From: Doryteuthis pealeii
Lineage: Eukaryota; Mollusca; Cephalopoda; Myopsida; Loliginidae
Assembly: GCA_023376005.1 (NCBI GenBank)
Contig: CM042152.1
Location: 89,492,240-89,556,239, forward strand
DNA: 64,000 nt
Direction of reading: 5' to 3'
Positions 10,512 to 20,811 of the stretch are shown here, in pieces. The first letter of the stretch is position 1. Each line of letters begins with the position of its first letter. The notes under the pieces were generated by a model that searched no databases, was not told the DNA's origin, and saw only the letters and a program-made list of their open reading frames with translations. The translations under genes were made by a program, and so were the position numbers.

Positions 10512-10513
<2 letters not shown>

Positions 10514-10559
10514 GAAATTTGAAAAAACAAGTGTTCCGAAAATAGGATGAATTTATTTA

Positions 10560-10603
10560 TCGATGTTTAAACATTTGGTTACTTTAAACCTTCATCAGGA
10601 TGT
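10560..10603 (-). ncRNA. Hammerhead-like motif, decayed
   Basis: On the minus strand CTGATGA (10598-10592), a 4-bp stem II GGTT/AACC, then AAAT with the required G lost, a perfect stem III palindrome ATGTTTAAACAT, cleavage triplet ATC, and a 3-bp stem I ATC/GAT. The missing G12 predicts inactivity. Confidence 0.5.
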
Positions 10604-10722
10604 ATCTTGGGGTGAAGAAATTGATGGATGTTTTATAGATGACAGGAGATGAAAATCTTTATAACATCTTTTTTGTTGTGTAACATATATATATGTGTGT
10701 GAAGAGATGGAAGTGAATCCGA

Positions 10723-10955
10723 CGGTATGTAGTATAGTAAGAAATTTGAAAGAAAAAACAGGTTTAAATTTACCACTTATTTTATCTAAACCTGTGTTTT
10801 TTCAAATTTTTATACTTTTTTATTTAAACCTGTTTCTTAAATTTTTATACTTTTTTATTTATATCTGTGTTTTTCAAAATTTTATACTTTTTAAAAATTT
10901 TATATTTACCACTTATTTTATTTAAACCTGTGTTTTTTTTCAAATTTCTTACTAT

Positions 10956-10963
<8 letters not shown>
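10723..10963. repeat. Fold-back with internal tandem units
   Basis: The left arm, starting GTAGTATAGTAAGAAATTTG, is the reverse complement of the right arm, ending AAATTTCTTACTATACTAC. Between them a motif around TTTAAACCTGTTTTT recurs several times. Confidence 0.8.
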
Positions 10964-10965
<2 letters not shown>

Positions 10966-11008
<43 letters not shown>

Positions 11009-11010
11009 AT
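10966..11010. repeat. (TA)n(GT)n compound microsatellite
   Basis: TA then GT dinucleotides. Confidence 0.95.
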
Positions 11011-11914
11011 TTATATATAGATAACTGATATAGTCGGAGTAAGCCTACTTGAGTTGGCACTTTAATATTCATTCATAATTACAATTTATTTGGTTAATTA
11101 TTCTATCGACAGTCGAAATTGTGACTCACTCAATTTGTTGTCTTCTCTGTTAAGTCACCACCTTTTCATATATATATATTTATAATTTAAATGTGATATA
11201 TGAATATATATTATATTCCATTATTATTTTGAAATCATATATATATATATATATATAGATAGTTAGATAGATAGATCTTATATTTCATTATTATTCCTTA
11301 GATTTTATATGTATATATATATATATATATCAATCTAAAATTGATGAAATATGAGATTTATATATATATTAGAAATACTAATAATGAAATACAAGATTGA
11401 TATATATACATATTATTGAAAAAAAAGAAATATAATATATATATATATATATATATAGTTAATTCCTTGTTAGTATTGGAGAAATGATAATAAAGTGCTC
11501 AATTACTTCTGTAAGAGCTGTATTTATTTATTTAATATTTACAATACATTTTAAATGTATTGTAAATATTATATATATATATATATATGAATAAATTTGC
11601 TATGCATGTATATTTCAAACTCATTTGTGACCTGCTTAGAGACAGAGATAATGGTGTATTTCCAAGGCTATCCCTATTAACAGGCCTAATAAGCAGGCAG
11701 CTAAAGTGTTTAACCTAAGGCCTAAAGTACCATTAATGAACAAATATTGATAAAATTTTTAGCAAGGAATTTATTAGTGATAATTAGCTAATTAGTAACT
11801 ATCCTTATTACTAGGGAAATTAATCATAATTTTTTATTGATTGGAAAACAGAGAAAATTTACCTGTATAAATCTATTAGAAAGGGATTTCAACTTTTCAG
11901 AAAATCATAAATAG
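11011..11914. other. TA-rich DNA, no gene seen
   Basis: Several short (TA)n arrays with diverged copies of ATATGAGATTKATATATA-like units. No ORF. Confidence 0.55.
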
Positions 11915-12165
11915 ACAAGGTGTGTCAAAAAAGTATGAAGATTTTTTGTACTTTTTGACACCCCTTGTATTATGAAAAAAATTTACGTTCTATTCATTCT
12001 TCATTTCTATCTTGGTAAATACAGTTTTAAACTTGGTACTTTTTTGACGCACCTTGTATTCTGAAAAAAATTGATGAATAGAACGTTATCTTTTTTTTTT
12101 TAAGAATACAAGGTGTCTGAAAAAGTGCAAAAATCTCGATATTTTTTGACACACCTTGTGCATTT
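11915..12165. repeat. Cluster of inverted ACAAGGTGTGTCAAAAA termini
   Basis: The terminal motif ACAAGGTGTGTCAAAAAAGT occurs five times in alternating orientation (about 11920+, 11968-, 12058-, 12107+, 12160-). The appearance is of nested or rearranged copies of a small TIR element. Confidence 0.75.
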
Positions 12166-12204
12166 AAAAAATAACTGAGACTCAGTCAAATAGTAATTTT
12201 GATA

Positions 12205-12275
12205 ACTTGCGTAAGTAATTAAGTTTTAATGTAAGATAATATATTAAATTAGAATGACTAACGAAATTAAATAAG
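12205..12275 (-). repeat. Helitron 3'-region fragment
   Basis: AAGTTTTAATGTAA...AAATTAGAATGACTAA matches the region next to the 3' hairpin of the elements at 53117 and 53985; the hairpin and CTAG are not present. Confidence 0.45.
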
Positions 12276-12372
12276 AACACATATAAAAAGATTACACTTA
12301 TTTTAATTATATTCTAATTGGTTTCCATATAAGCTAAACCCACCCCTTAAGTAATTAGTACTCAATATTGTT

Positions 12373-12539
12373 GATAAACCATGTATATGTAAGTTACGGT
12401 AGCGTGGACATGAATTCAACGACACTTGGTAACTGACAGTTTTTCACCTATGTGATTATCAAACCAAACTTTGAAAATCGCATAAGCAAGAAAATGTCAG
12501 TTACCAAGCGCTGTTGACTTCATGTCCACGCTACCATAA

Positions 12540-12542
<3 letters not shown>
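12373..12542. repeat. Inverted repeat, arms about 60 bp
   Basis: GTTACGGTAGCGTGGACATG...ACTGACAGTTTTTC is mirrored by GAAAATGTCAGTTACC...CATGTCCACGCTACCATAAC. Diverged single arms recur near 51740, 51815 and 52850. Confidence 0.85.
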
Positions 12543-12569
<27 letters not shown>

Positions 12570-12573
<4 letters not shown>

Positions 12574-12826
12574 TTAGGAGGTTGATTTAGAAGGCTATCA
12601 CAATGCAGTTTGGAATAAATAAAAAATAATAATACAGTAACAATGGTGTTGTGTGTTGACCTGTATTTTTATTTATATTTATATATAATAATAATAATAA
12701 TAATATAATAATAATAATAATAATAAAAATACAGGTCAACACACAACACCATTGTTACCGTATTATTATTTTTTATTTATTCCAAACTGCATTGTGATAG
12801 CCTTCTAAATCAACCTCCTAACCAAT
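12570..12826. repeat. Near-perfect inverted repeat, arms about 100 bp
   Basis: The left arm 12570-12670 and right arm 12726-12826 are reverse complements with almost no mismatch. The spacer is (TAA)n/(AT)-rich. Arms this similar imply a recent origin. Confidence 0.93.
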
Positions 12827-12861
12827 ACATACACAATGCTTCAAGCAAATTATGAAACTCT

Positions 12862-12865
<4 letters not shown>

Positions 12866-12920
<55 letters not shown>
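12866..12920. repeat. (TA)n(GT)n compound microsatellite
   Basis: TA array followed by GT array; a short Rep-H fragment lies just before it at 12828-12850. Confidence 0.93.
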
Positions 12921-13158
12921 AAAAATGATATATAAATGTGAAATATAAGCCATGAAGATATTTATAATTATTTGAAAATTTATGTCAACCTTTGAAACAT
13001 ATCTCCTTTTCTTTCAAATGAAATGCTTTTAAATTCTATCCAGTTGAATTCTCATATTTTCAAAATAGTTATCAACTAAACATTTCAAATGTATGAAGTT
13101 TCTATGCCCTCTTTTTGCGGATCACTTGATAAGCATTATTAGCCGATATTTTGATCAA

Positions 13159-13164
<6 letters not shown>

Positions 13165-13207
<43 letters not shown>
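13165..13207. repeat. (TA)n microsatellite
   Basis: TA array. Confidence 0.95.
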
Positions 13208-13210
<3 letters not shown>

Positions 13211-13219
13211 CTTAGGATT

Positions 13220-13580
13220 GATTTTAATATGTTGTAGAATAAAACAATAATATAAGATACCAAGTAATTATTTATTAAATTTGGTTTTGTTCAAACCAAT
13301 ATACAAATTAACCAAACCAAATATCAAATCTTTAATTCTTAGCCATATAGAAGGCACATTGCAGGATTTTAAATGCATTAATAACATGGGCTGTTTGGAG
13401 GCAAATCGAAATAAGATTTTCATAGCGACATCATTGATAAATAAGTTTTTTTTCTATGTATAAAAGATTTTAACTATAAATGAAATACTCATTGATAAAC
13501 TTAGGCAATTTCTGAGGGTATTGTGAAGTAAGCAGTAATGTAGTTTCGGTTACAGACACTGAATCACCATTATAATAAGA
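13220..13580 (-). mobile_element. Helitron, diverged 5'-end copy
   Basis: The minus strand starts at 13580 with TC-TTATTATAATGG, preceded by A, then the GTAACCGAAACTACATTAC segment shared with the other copies. The distal half is only weakly similar. No 3' hairpin is found. It abuts the LINE fragment at 13648. Confidence 0.6.
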
Positions 13581-13647
13581 TGTTCAAAGATTTTACACAA
13601 TTTTTAATCATATTTATCATCTTAAATTTCACATAGATTATTTGCTT

Positions 13648-13985
13648 TTACTTCCTTGATTCTGGTTTATACCATTTTGTTGTATAGTCAAAATTAAATT
13701 TTTTGCATACTTCCCAGTGGATCACCTTCCCAACCCAGTCGTGCCTAGCTTTGTATTCCCGTTGTGCTAGTTTGCTACATTCAATTAATACGTGGTTTAC
13801 AGTCTTATCTCTGTCATCGCTCAGTCTACATTTACTGTTTTGTTGCATTTTATCAATTTTTGCTTTCATATAATTTGTTCTTATAGCATTATTTTGTGCA
13901 ACAATTATAGTGATTCAGTTTCTCTCTTGAAGTTTCCTCTTCTTAACCATGTCCAAGTCTTTTTATTTGCAACCTCTCCGTGTTG
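13648..13985 (-). pseudogene. LINE ORF2 C-terminal fragment, frameshifted
   Basis: The minus strand reads K-T-W-T-W-L-R-R-G-N-F-K-R-E-T-E, shifts frame near 13908, then continues with I-V-A-Q-N-N-A-I-R-T-N-Y-M-K-A and KCRLSDDRDKTVNHVLIECS, followed by LAQREYKARHDWVGKVIHWE. This Cys/His-bearing segment lies between the reverse transcriptase and the C-terminus of the same non-LTR family as 9180-9505. It ends at a stop after about 73 codons of the main frame. Frameshift and early stop show that it is dead. Confidence 0.8.
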
Positions 13986-14164
13986 TCGTTTAAGCAAAAT
14001 ACTTAATTGGTTAAAATTTGAAGGTAACTTCAAAGCCTTTAGTTCTGATGTTTTTTTAGTGGCTTGTTTGAATCATATCGTGGTCACCATTGTGGAGTTA
14101 CAAGTATTTTAATGTTTTGTTTTAAGGGCACTAGTTATTTCTGGTGTGTGTTTACAGGGTTTCC

Positions 14165-14420
14165 TTTTAACCCCATCTTATTTGGTGATAGTACTGAAAA
14201 GGAATTTAAAAAAAAGGAAGAGACAAAGACAAAAGGTAGTTTTAGGATTCAGGCTTTATACATGGGCCATAGCCACCACATGAAGAGGAAACTTCTTCCT
14301 GTTCAGTAATAGTGTCTGGTCCCAGTTAAGGCCCTGGTCCAAATGGCCAAGAGATTATCTTGGTGGTCAGAAGTGAGTCTTTTTTCCTGCACATGCTCGG
14401 AGGGTTCTTCCTGTCTGAAG
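14165..14420 (+). repeat. Rep-G copy
   Basis: AACCCCATCTTATTTGGTGA...GAGACAAAGACAAAAGGTAG...CAGTTAAGGCC matches the copy at 22890-23175. Class unknown. Confidence 0.75.
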
Positions 14421-14474
14421 GCTCATGGGAGATTGTTGTAAAATAATAACAATCTCCCATGAGCCTTCAGACTG
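14418..14474. repeat. Short inverted repeat
   Basis: AAGGCTCATGGGAGATTGTT and its exact reverse complement, separated by about 10 bp. Confidence 0.9.
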
Positions 14475-14559
14475 AATTTAAATTTTATTTTAAACCCCAC
14501 ATATTCAAAGACTCAAACAATACACCTTGAAAAATGTATTTTACAATATAAGTCCACTC

Positions 14560-14935
14560 TAGTATTAATTGGATTATTCGGACTATTGTCCTCATCTTCA
14601 TTGCCATCTGTACAACGTTTCGACCAGTGTGCCCTCCGGCCTTCTTCAGGTATTTCTTGTCGAACTCGGGAACCTTCTTTTTGAACTTGGGAATTTTCTT
14701 GTCGTAATCGGGAGTCATACTGGAACTTTGAACCTAACCCTTTATTCAGTCCACGGGGGTATCCTGTTCTCATTCTGCTAACCATATCGGGGGTACAGGT
14801 GTTAAGCTGTGTTAATTATTATTCTATGTTACTGCTGCCCCTGACCAGGATTGAACCCACAGTCTAGAGATAACTGTCACTTAGAACTGTCTTAACCTAA
14901 CTCCTTTATCCACTATGCTATGTGTCCAATTGGAC
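14560..14935 (-). repeat. SINE-D copy
   Basis: The tRNA-like head is at 14935 (TTGGACACATAGCATAGTGG on the minus strand) and the tail near 14560. The internal ORF on the minus strand has DYDKKIPKFKKKVPEF then KKYLKKAGGH. It carries fewer KKVPE-type units than the copies at 40267 and 62518. Confidence 0.88.
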
Positions 14936-15074
14936 ATTCAAAATTCAAAGAAATAGTATAAGTCCACTCTCTCCTTCATATGATACATTTTTGGAAATTA
15001 ACATACATGTATTTATTACATAATTTCTGCAAGCCTTTAATTTGACAAAATCAATTCTTATAAAAGAGAAAAAT

Positions 15075-15260
15075 ACCTGGACATGTCAACTGTGGCATAG
15101 TGGATAAAATGCTGGATTGCAATATCATAGTAAGTGAGTCAAACTATTATGTTTCCTTTTGGACTAATATCCTTGGGAAAGGTGGGAATTCTATCATCCC
15201 CCCCCCAGATATTGGTTAAATAGTACCATGACTGTTCTTTTTAAGGATGGCTTTGGCATT
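15075..15260 (+). repeat. Diverged tRNA-SINE (SINE-A related)
   Basis: CTGTGGCATAGTGGATAAAATGC resembles a tRNA A-box region. CTAATATCCTTGGGAAAGGT resembles the SINE-A body. Confidence 0.5.
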
Positions 15261-15540
15261 AAATAAGGGATCTGGCTGGCTGAGGGGGGTATTATGTTGG
15301 AAGACCCGAAACCCCCCTATGAAGCCAGCTAATAACTTAACTGACAATGCCACCCTGCGCTAAGTCTGGCGTATTTCAAACACGAAGGCTGATATGTCAT
15401 TGAACAAAAGCGAAAGAAAACAAAATACTCTTGAACTATGGTATCCAATGGAATTTTTAAATCATCCCTTTATAAATTTTTAAAATCTCCATACTCTTGA
15501 CAATAAAAAGTTGTATGTATCAGTAAATATTTCCTCCTCT

Positions 15541-15806
15541 CTGGGTTTTTGAATACACTGACTGCACCTCTGATGGCGACCCGTGATGCTTAAGGATGGA
15601 ATCCTGATGGATGAGCAGTCCATGACATGCAACACTCCACTTAGACCCTTACTTAGGCTAGACTAGCGGTAAGAGAGGCCCTCTCAGACCAATTGGCTGG
15701 TCACGTCAAGCCTTAGCACCTAGATGATTGCCCCAAACCTATTGCCCTCATGACAAGCCCAACCCTTTTTTTATCATATATGTGCTAGAAGGTGGTGGCT
15801 AAGGGT
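15541..15806 (+). repeat. Rep-E copy (5' two thirds)
   Basis: CACTGACTGCACCTCTG, then CGTGATGCTTAAGGATGGAA and GGTCACGTCAAGCC, then TGTGCTAGAAGGTGGTGGCT: the same order as the full copies at 21985 and 49630. Confidence 0.85.
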
Positions 15807-15819
15807 CTTTTTTAGGAGT

Positions 15820-15985
15820 CCATAGGAGAATGTCATTTATGAGTTCATCCTTACTTCGCTAGTAGTGCCCAGCATGTCTTGCTCATCTTACTTGGGTGGT
15901 TTGTGAGATTGGAGGTAAGTGGCCGTACAGCTGCTGTTTTGTAAGGTGCTGCATTCAAGATTTGTTCAAGACATCATCCAGCAAC
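15820..15985 (+). repeat. Rep-I fragment
   Basis: GAGAATGTCATTTATGAGTTC recurs at 28150 and 52320. GCATTCAAGATTTGTTCAAG recurs at 33217. Confidence 0.6.
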
Positions 15986-16584
15986 ATCCAGCAACATTGT
16001 GTCATTCCCATCTCGCTCTTTCTCCAGGCATCAAAGTTCAAGTGATGCAAGCATGCAATAGTACTGACATGGCTACAGCTTTGAAGAACTGTTTGATTTT
16101 AACAGACAGATCAAATTTCTATATGGTCATTAACAATAACAGTCAATTTACTCTCTTGCCAAACTAAGAAACTAGTATCCCCAAAGATACTAAAATGTCA
16201 TTCTTTTTTTTTTACATAAAAAGATTTTCTCAGGAAAGAGGAGATATTTACTGGTACGGCGTTATATGTTTAAAAAAATAATAAAAATCTAATTTGTTTT
16301 GTTTAATAATTTATTTATTTATTGAATTTGTTTTTTTATTTTATTTTAGTTTTTCATAAATTTGACTGCATAAAAATTTCCTCAATTCTATTTTCTATTG
16401 TAATTGCATAAATATTTGTTGGAGAATGAAGTTGCCTTCTCCATATCCAAAATGTCAGGTTGTTAGTAGTTGTGATGGCACAAAAATCAGAGTCATTTCA
16501 GCATTAAATAACCCAAGAAGGGTTGATATGCCATAAAAGCAAGCAACCAAATTTAGACTTGAAACCTTTGATCTATTAACAGAA

Positions 16585-16587
<3 letters not shown>
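15986..16587. other. No gene; Rep-E tail fragment inside
   Basis: Contains AGTACTGACATGGCTACA, shared with 39611, and a Rep-E-like tail at 16480-16545 (GGGTTGATATGCCATAAAA). Otherwise AT-rich. Confidence 0.45.

Positions 16588-16624
<37 letters not shown>
16588..16624. repeat. (TA)n microsatellite
   Basis: TA array. Confidence 0.96.
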
Positions 16625-16628
<4 letters not shown>

Positions 16629-17088
16629 TATTGAATGCCGTAGAAGATAGATATCAATTTGTTCAATATTTTGGGTTAGACATTACCCTTTCTTCTGGCA
16701 TAGAAACTCAAAATGAAATGGTCACTTTAAAGTAAATCTATTCTGAGATTTTGTGCACAATTTCTTTTATTTGTGTTAGTTAAATTCGTAGGCTATATGA
16801 TTGTCATCCAATCTAATTGAAAAGCATATATGGAACCCAAACTCATAAATAAAAGGAATGTTTTTAAATGTGCAAAATAAATATTTTTTTCTGAATTTTT
16901 TTCCATGAATAAAAACTCTGCATTGTTTAAAATGACCCATAAAGAGTTGTCAATATGCCATTAAACAAATAAACCAAACCGTTTTCAATGAATTTAATTT
17001 ATTAATGAAAATATCAATTACAAAGATAAAAAATTATACAGTGAAAATTTCAGATAAAAATTTAGTTTTGTGTACTTATTTATATACC

Positions 17089-17092
<4 letters not shown>

Positions 17093-17132
<40 letters not shown>
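17093..17132. repeat. (TA)n microsatellite
   Basis: TA array, with a second short one at 17152-17170. Confidence 0.96.
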
Positions 17133-17136
<4 letters not shown>

Positions 17137-17170
17137 GGCCTCCCCAAAACTCATATATATATATATATAT

Positions 17171-17392
17171 GGAGGCGCGTGGGCTAGTGGTTAGAGTCAT
17201 GTAAAATGGACTTGTTGATTTGAGTTCAATTCCTAGACGAAGCTGTTGGCATTTCACATAGCGCTAATACCATTGGGAAAGGTATGAACCCATATATACA
17301 CCCTCCAGCTATGGGTTAAATAGTAGGGCAGACTGGGCCCTTCAGCCTTGGGTAGGTAACCAGTCTAGGAGAGGGATAATTCAAAATTCTTG
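17171..17392 (+). repeat. SINE-A copy, 3' truncated
   Basis: GGAGGCGCGTGGGCTAGTGG head, B-box GAGTTCAATTCCTAG and body; the normal tail is replaced after about 17390. Confidence 0.88.
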
Positions 17393-17557
17393 AGGTCGGT
17401 CATTGATTGGGTTTGTGGCAACCCTTGATGCACCAATTCTTTCCTATCGACTGTACCAAAAAGTGTGGATGGTCCAACACAAGCCTTCACCACTATAAAC
17501 AAATCACTGTGTGGGTGTTCATTGTATGAACACTCATATGTCGATCGACGGGAGAGT

Positions 17558-17562
<5 letters not shown>

Positions 17563-17602
<40 letters not shown>
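17563..17602. repeat. (TA)n microsatellite
   Basis: TA array. Confidence 0.96.
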
Positions 17603-17604
<2 letters not shown>

Positions 17605-17739
17605 TGATTATATGCTCCCGTAACCTGGTAGAGCTCTTTAGGAGCGACTTTAATAAACTTTCACTGCCAGCATAACGCAATGATCATCTGTTTACAGATT
17701 TGATTGTAAAGTATATACACAGATGTATGTATTTAAAAC

Positions 17740-17995
17740 AGTTAAAACACCGCTCCTTAAACGGCAGCTGGTGTTGGGCTAGACGTTAACAGATCTGTCA
17801 GGCATAAAGTCAGTCGGGTTTCGCTCCTGGTCGGAGTTAGTTGCTGTGTCTAGCCACACTGATGAGACGTGAAACATCGAAACACAGTGTCTCTGGATGC
17901 CTTATATAAAATCTAGTTTTTGTTTGGCAGTTAAAGTAGTTGTGTATTTACTGTGGAAATCAGCAGTTTAACTTTAATCCCTGGTAAAAACAATG
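17740..17995 (+). repeat. tRNA-like head plus hammerhead: putative SINE/retrozyme-like element
   Basis: An A-box-like TGGGCTAGACGTTAAC (about 17786) and B-box-like GGGTTTCGCTCC (about 17817) sit some 30 bp apart, followed within 20 bp by a hammerhead core at 17859. The same order appears at 20090-20200 and 44172-44300. Element ends are not defined. Both boxes are imperfect. Confidence 0.5.
17851..17899 (+). ncRNA. Type-I hammerhead ribozyme (predicted)
   Basis: CTGATGA at 17859-17865; stem II GACGT/ACATC with one mismatch and a GAA loop; GAAA at 17879-17882; stem III ACA/TGT with a CAG loop; cleavage triplet GTC ending at 17891. Stem I pairs about six of eight positions. All core bases are intact; the weak stem I lowers confidence. 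Confidence 0.6.
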
Positions 17996-18374
17996 GTTCT
18001 GAATGCTCAAAACAAACAAGCTCTTTTGATTTGTGGGAATTGTCAAGTCTTCCTCATCCTCAATTCCCCCAGTGATGGACAAAGCTAAAATGAGTAAATA
18101 TCAATATTTTGAATATGTTTATGCAAATGCAATTGTCAACAGATGCACTGAGATTCATTGCTGATAACACCTCTTATCTATTATTAACATTAAAGAAAGA
18201 CTTTCATAAAATCATGGCAAATTGATCACTAAATATATTACTATATTAATATATAGTTACAAATCAATATGTGTTATTATGTACATGCATTAGTTAGAAT
18301 ATATATATATATATATATATGTATATGAGAAGTAAATAAACAAATGATGTGTTTTGATATGGCTTTTAAAAAAT

Positions 18375-18545
18375 TTTTTTTTTTAGCCGACAATTTTTGG
18401 GAGAATATGTGCTTAATTGAAGTCATACCTAATTTTTGAAAATTAATTAATTAATACTTAATGATTATTCCCGCCTAATTCATTAATTATTAATTAATTA
18501 ATTTTCAAAAATTAGGTATGATTTCAATTAAGCACATATTCTCCC
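18375..18545. repeat. Rep-L inverted repeat
   Basis: The arms contain GGGAGAATATGTGCTTAATT and AAGTCATACCTAATTTTT and their reverse complements. The same arms flank the tRNA-hammerhead module at 44030-44425. Confidence 0.85.
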
Positions 18546-18561
18546 ATATATATATATATAT

Positions 18562-18760
18562 GGAAATACGGTGAGGAAATTAATCCGACAAAATGAGAAG
18601 AAAATATTTTAAAAATATAACAAACACAGGATGTGTCAATACTTAAGCATTTCGGTATATTGTACCATCTTCAGGACACTGTTAAGTAATGTTTATGTGA
18701 GGGACAAAATGAAAGATGTTAAGTGTATAGTGAATGTGTGAATATGATGTTATTAACCAT
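18562..18760 (-). repeat. Hammerhead-bearing repeat
   Basis: Non-coding sequence around the ribozyme at 18633-18679. Only weak similarity to the hammerhead region at 10515-10625. Boundaries are uncertain. Confidence 0.4.
18633..18679 (-). ncRNA. Type-I hammerhead ribozyme (predicted)
   Basis: Read on the minus strand: stem I GTGTC (18679-18675) with GACAC (18637-18633), five perfect pairs; core CTGAAGA (18674-18668; position 7 may be any base); stem II GGTA/TACC after one unpaired T; GAAA; stem III ATGC/GTAT with TTAA tetraloop (one G-U); cleavage triplet ATT. Every invariant core base is present. Confidence 0.75.
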
Positions 18761-18899
18761 TAATTTTTATATGCGCGTTTGTTTAGGAAAGCTAATGACG
18801 TGATCAATGCATGTGCAAAAATGTTAATATTCCATATGAAATACGTCATATCTTTGTTAACTTTTCTTCTCCACCTATTCACGTTCATGCATGCGTCAT

Positions 18900-19240
18900 C
18901 ATATGATCTTCACCTTCCATTTTTGCATGATGACCCCTAAAGCTTGGAGAAGAGGAAAAAATCACACGGAGCCAGGAACTCTCGGATACTCAGGGCAGTG
19001 TGGGCAGGTGCGTTGTCACGGTGAAGCACCCACGAGTTGTTCTGCCATATCTCTCGCGCACTGAACGAAGCAAACATCGCAGTATGTCTTTATAGACATG
19101 CTAGTTGATCATTTGGTCCTGTGGCAAGAACTCATAGTGGACAATGCCCCTCACATCAAAGTTTTCTGACATATGGAAATCAGTGTCTAGGTCAGTGAAA
19201 GGTCAACTGTTATCAATCACTTCTATAATGGTCATGCTAT
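18900..19240 (-). pseudogene. mariner-type transposase fragment
   Basis: The minus strand reads F-D-V-R-G-I-V-H-Y-E-F-L-P-Q, an in-frame stop, H-V-Y-K-D-I-L-R-C-L-L-R-S-V-R, then W-V-L-H-R-D-N-A-P-A-H-T-A-L-S-I-R-E-F-L and C-D-F-F-L-F. This order is the C-terminal catalytic half of mariner transposase, with the second catalytic Asp in the DNAPAH motif. There is a stop, and a deletion removes the usual segment between REFL and CDFFLF. It is related to the copy at 30876-31406. Non-functional. Confidence 0.8.
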
Positions 19241-19528
19241 GATTCAATGGTAACTTTCCATTTACAAATACTGTTATTTAAATTTTGCTACACTACAGTA
19301 CATAATTCGTAGTCAACCCATGAATTAATGTAACAAATAGGGAAACAGTGTAGCAGATTCCAACTGAGGATTTGGGAATGAGAAAAATTTCCTCCAAGAT
19401 AATGCTTCAAATTTTGACTAAGCCCCAAAAATATCAGTTTCATATTTAATATGATCTTTTGTGGCTGAAACATGTTTGTTTGGAAGTACTGAAAGGGTTA
19501 CAAGACCCGAAAACAAGCCTAACAAGTT

Positions 19529-19640
19529 GTACTCCACCATGACAATGCTCCTGTGCATGATGCGTTAAGAGTTTCTCAGTTTCTGGCAAAGAAATCAATC
19601 ACAAAAATTAACCATTCACCTAATTCACCAGACTTAGTAG
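19529..19640 (+). pseudogene. mariner-type transposase fragment (second lineage)
   Basis: The plus strand reads V-L-H-H-D-N-A-P-V-H-D-A-L-R-V-S-Q-F-L, then N-H-S-P-N-S-P-D-L-V: the mariner catalytic motif with the second Asp and the SPDL motif. Residues differ clearly from the other two copies, so it belongs to another mariner lineage. Only about 37 codons remain. Confidence 0.75.
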
Positions 19641-20009
19641 ACACACACTCACACACACCACAATGATTTTTGAGTACAAAGATTTGCTGATATCCCTCAC
19701 ACTCAGCAAATCAAACAGAGTGGTCCAAGGCTTGAATATAGTGTAATAGTGTTAATCGATTATTTTCGGTTGGTACGACCCTCTTGGTATTCTCCAGGTG
19801 CACTTTGTTAGTATATTTTTACTATCAAACTATTTGCTGGTTTTTTTTCTTACCGCAAGGGTTTACTAATAGTATATATATATATATTATTTATTACCAG
19901 AAATCCCAAAAGGGTTCAACATATATATATATTTTTTGTCTAAACTTGGACTTTCTCCACCAGACAAGAGGAAATACTTAAAAAAGATTCAGGAGAAAGC
20001 TCTAACCGC

Positions 20010-20202
20010 ATCAGCGTGGATATGGCAGTCCTATATTGTGACATCAAACCGACAAAGTCTGGTGGTATTGTGAGATACTGCTGGGGTGCTCTGGGTTAGT
20101 GGTAATGATGCTTCGGCCCCGAAACCATGCCTGAACCCAGAGTCATCATCTGATGAAGGCTTTGTTGGTTGCAATGCTACTGTGTAAATAGCAGTCATTG
20201 TA

Positions 20203-20205
<3 letters not shown>
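20010..20205 (+). repeat. tRNA-like head plus decayed hammerhead
   Basis: A-box-like TGGGTTAGTGGTAATG at about 20091 and a poor B box near 20127 precede a hammerhead-like core at 20150. It ends against a (TA)n array. Confidence 0.4.
20145..20195 (+). ncRNA. Hammerhead-like motif, degenerate
   Basis: CTGATGA at 20150-20156, a weak stem II, GCAA in place of GAAA, a six-pair stem III with one bulge (ATGCTA/TAGCAGT) and GTC. A13 changed to C should abolish cleavage. Confidence 0.35.

Positions 20206-20207
<2 letters not shown>

Positions 20208-20255
<48 letters not shown>
20208..20255. repeat. (TA)n microsatellite
   Basis: TA array into which the MITE at 20256 appears inserted. Confidence 0.96.
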
Positions 20256-20259
<4 letters not shown>

Positions 20260-20458
20260 GGCCAAGAAGTCACTAATTAGCACTATGGGAAATGCAAAGA
20301 GCATTGTCCAAAATTTGAACATGTCTATTTCCTATCTTACACCCATGGCCTTATGGCAAACTATGTATATATATTGTGTAATGGATTTTCTATCTTACGT
20401 AATTCTATAATCAAAAATATATGATATCTGTTCCCTCAGTGACTTCTTGGCCACCCTG
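20256..20458. mobile_element. MITE with 18-19 bp TIRs (Tc1/mariner-like)
   Basis: The left end GGGTGGCCAAGAAGTCAC is the exact complement of the right end GTGACTTCTTGGCCACCCTG (less the terminal base). TA flanks both sides. About 203 bp, no transposase. TA duplication and TIR style fit Tc1/mariner. Confidence 0.85.
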
Positions 20459-20811
20459 TATAATGATAAAACAGTAACTAAGCAGGGAAAAACTTGGTTG
20501 TTAATTCTGTTGGATTGTCCAAGAGTAAATAAGGATTAAGGATATGTTGGTGGTTTGTGAGTGACAGTAATTGTGGCAGAATGCTATGAATTGACCATAA
20601 AAGGTTTTTATAAGAACCGGTTGAGCACAACCAAAATTTTAGACTTTCGGTCTCTACTATCATGGCTCAAAAATGTAAATTTTTATCACATAACCCACCC
20701 CAGACTATGTTTGTGCGATTGTTAAATTTTGCAAAGACTGGTGGTTTAACATGTGAGTTTTCAGTTCTCTTTCCCTTTTTGAACTTTATGTAATGTTGAG
20801 TAAGGTTTATT

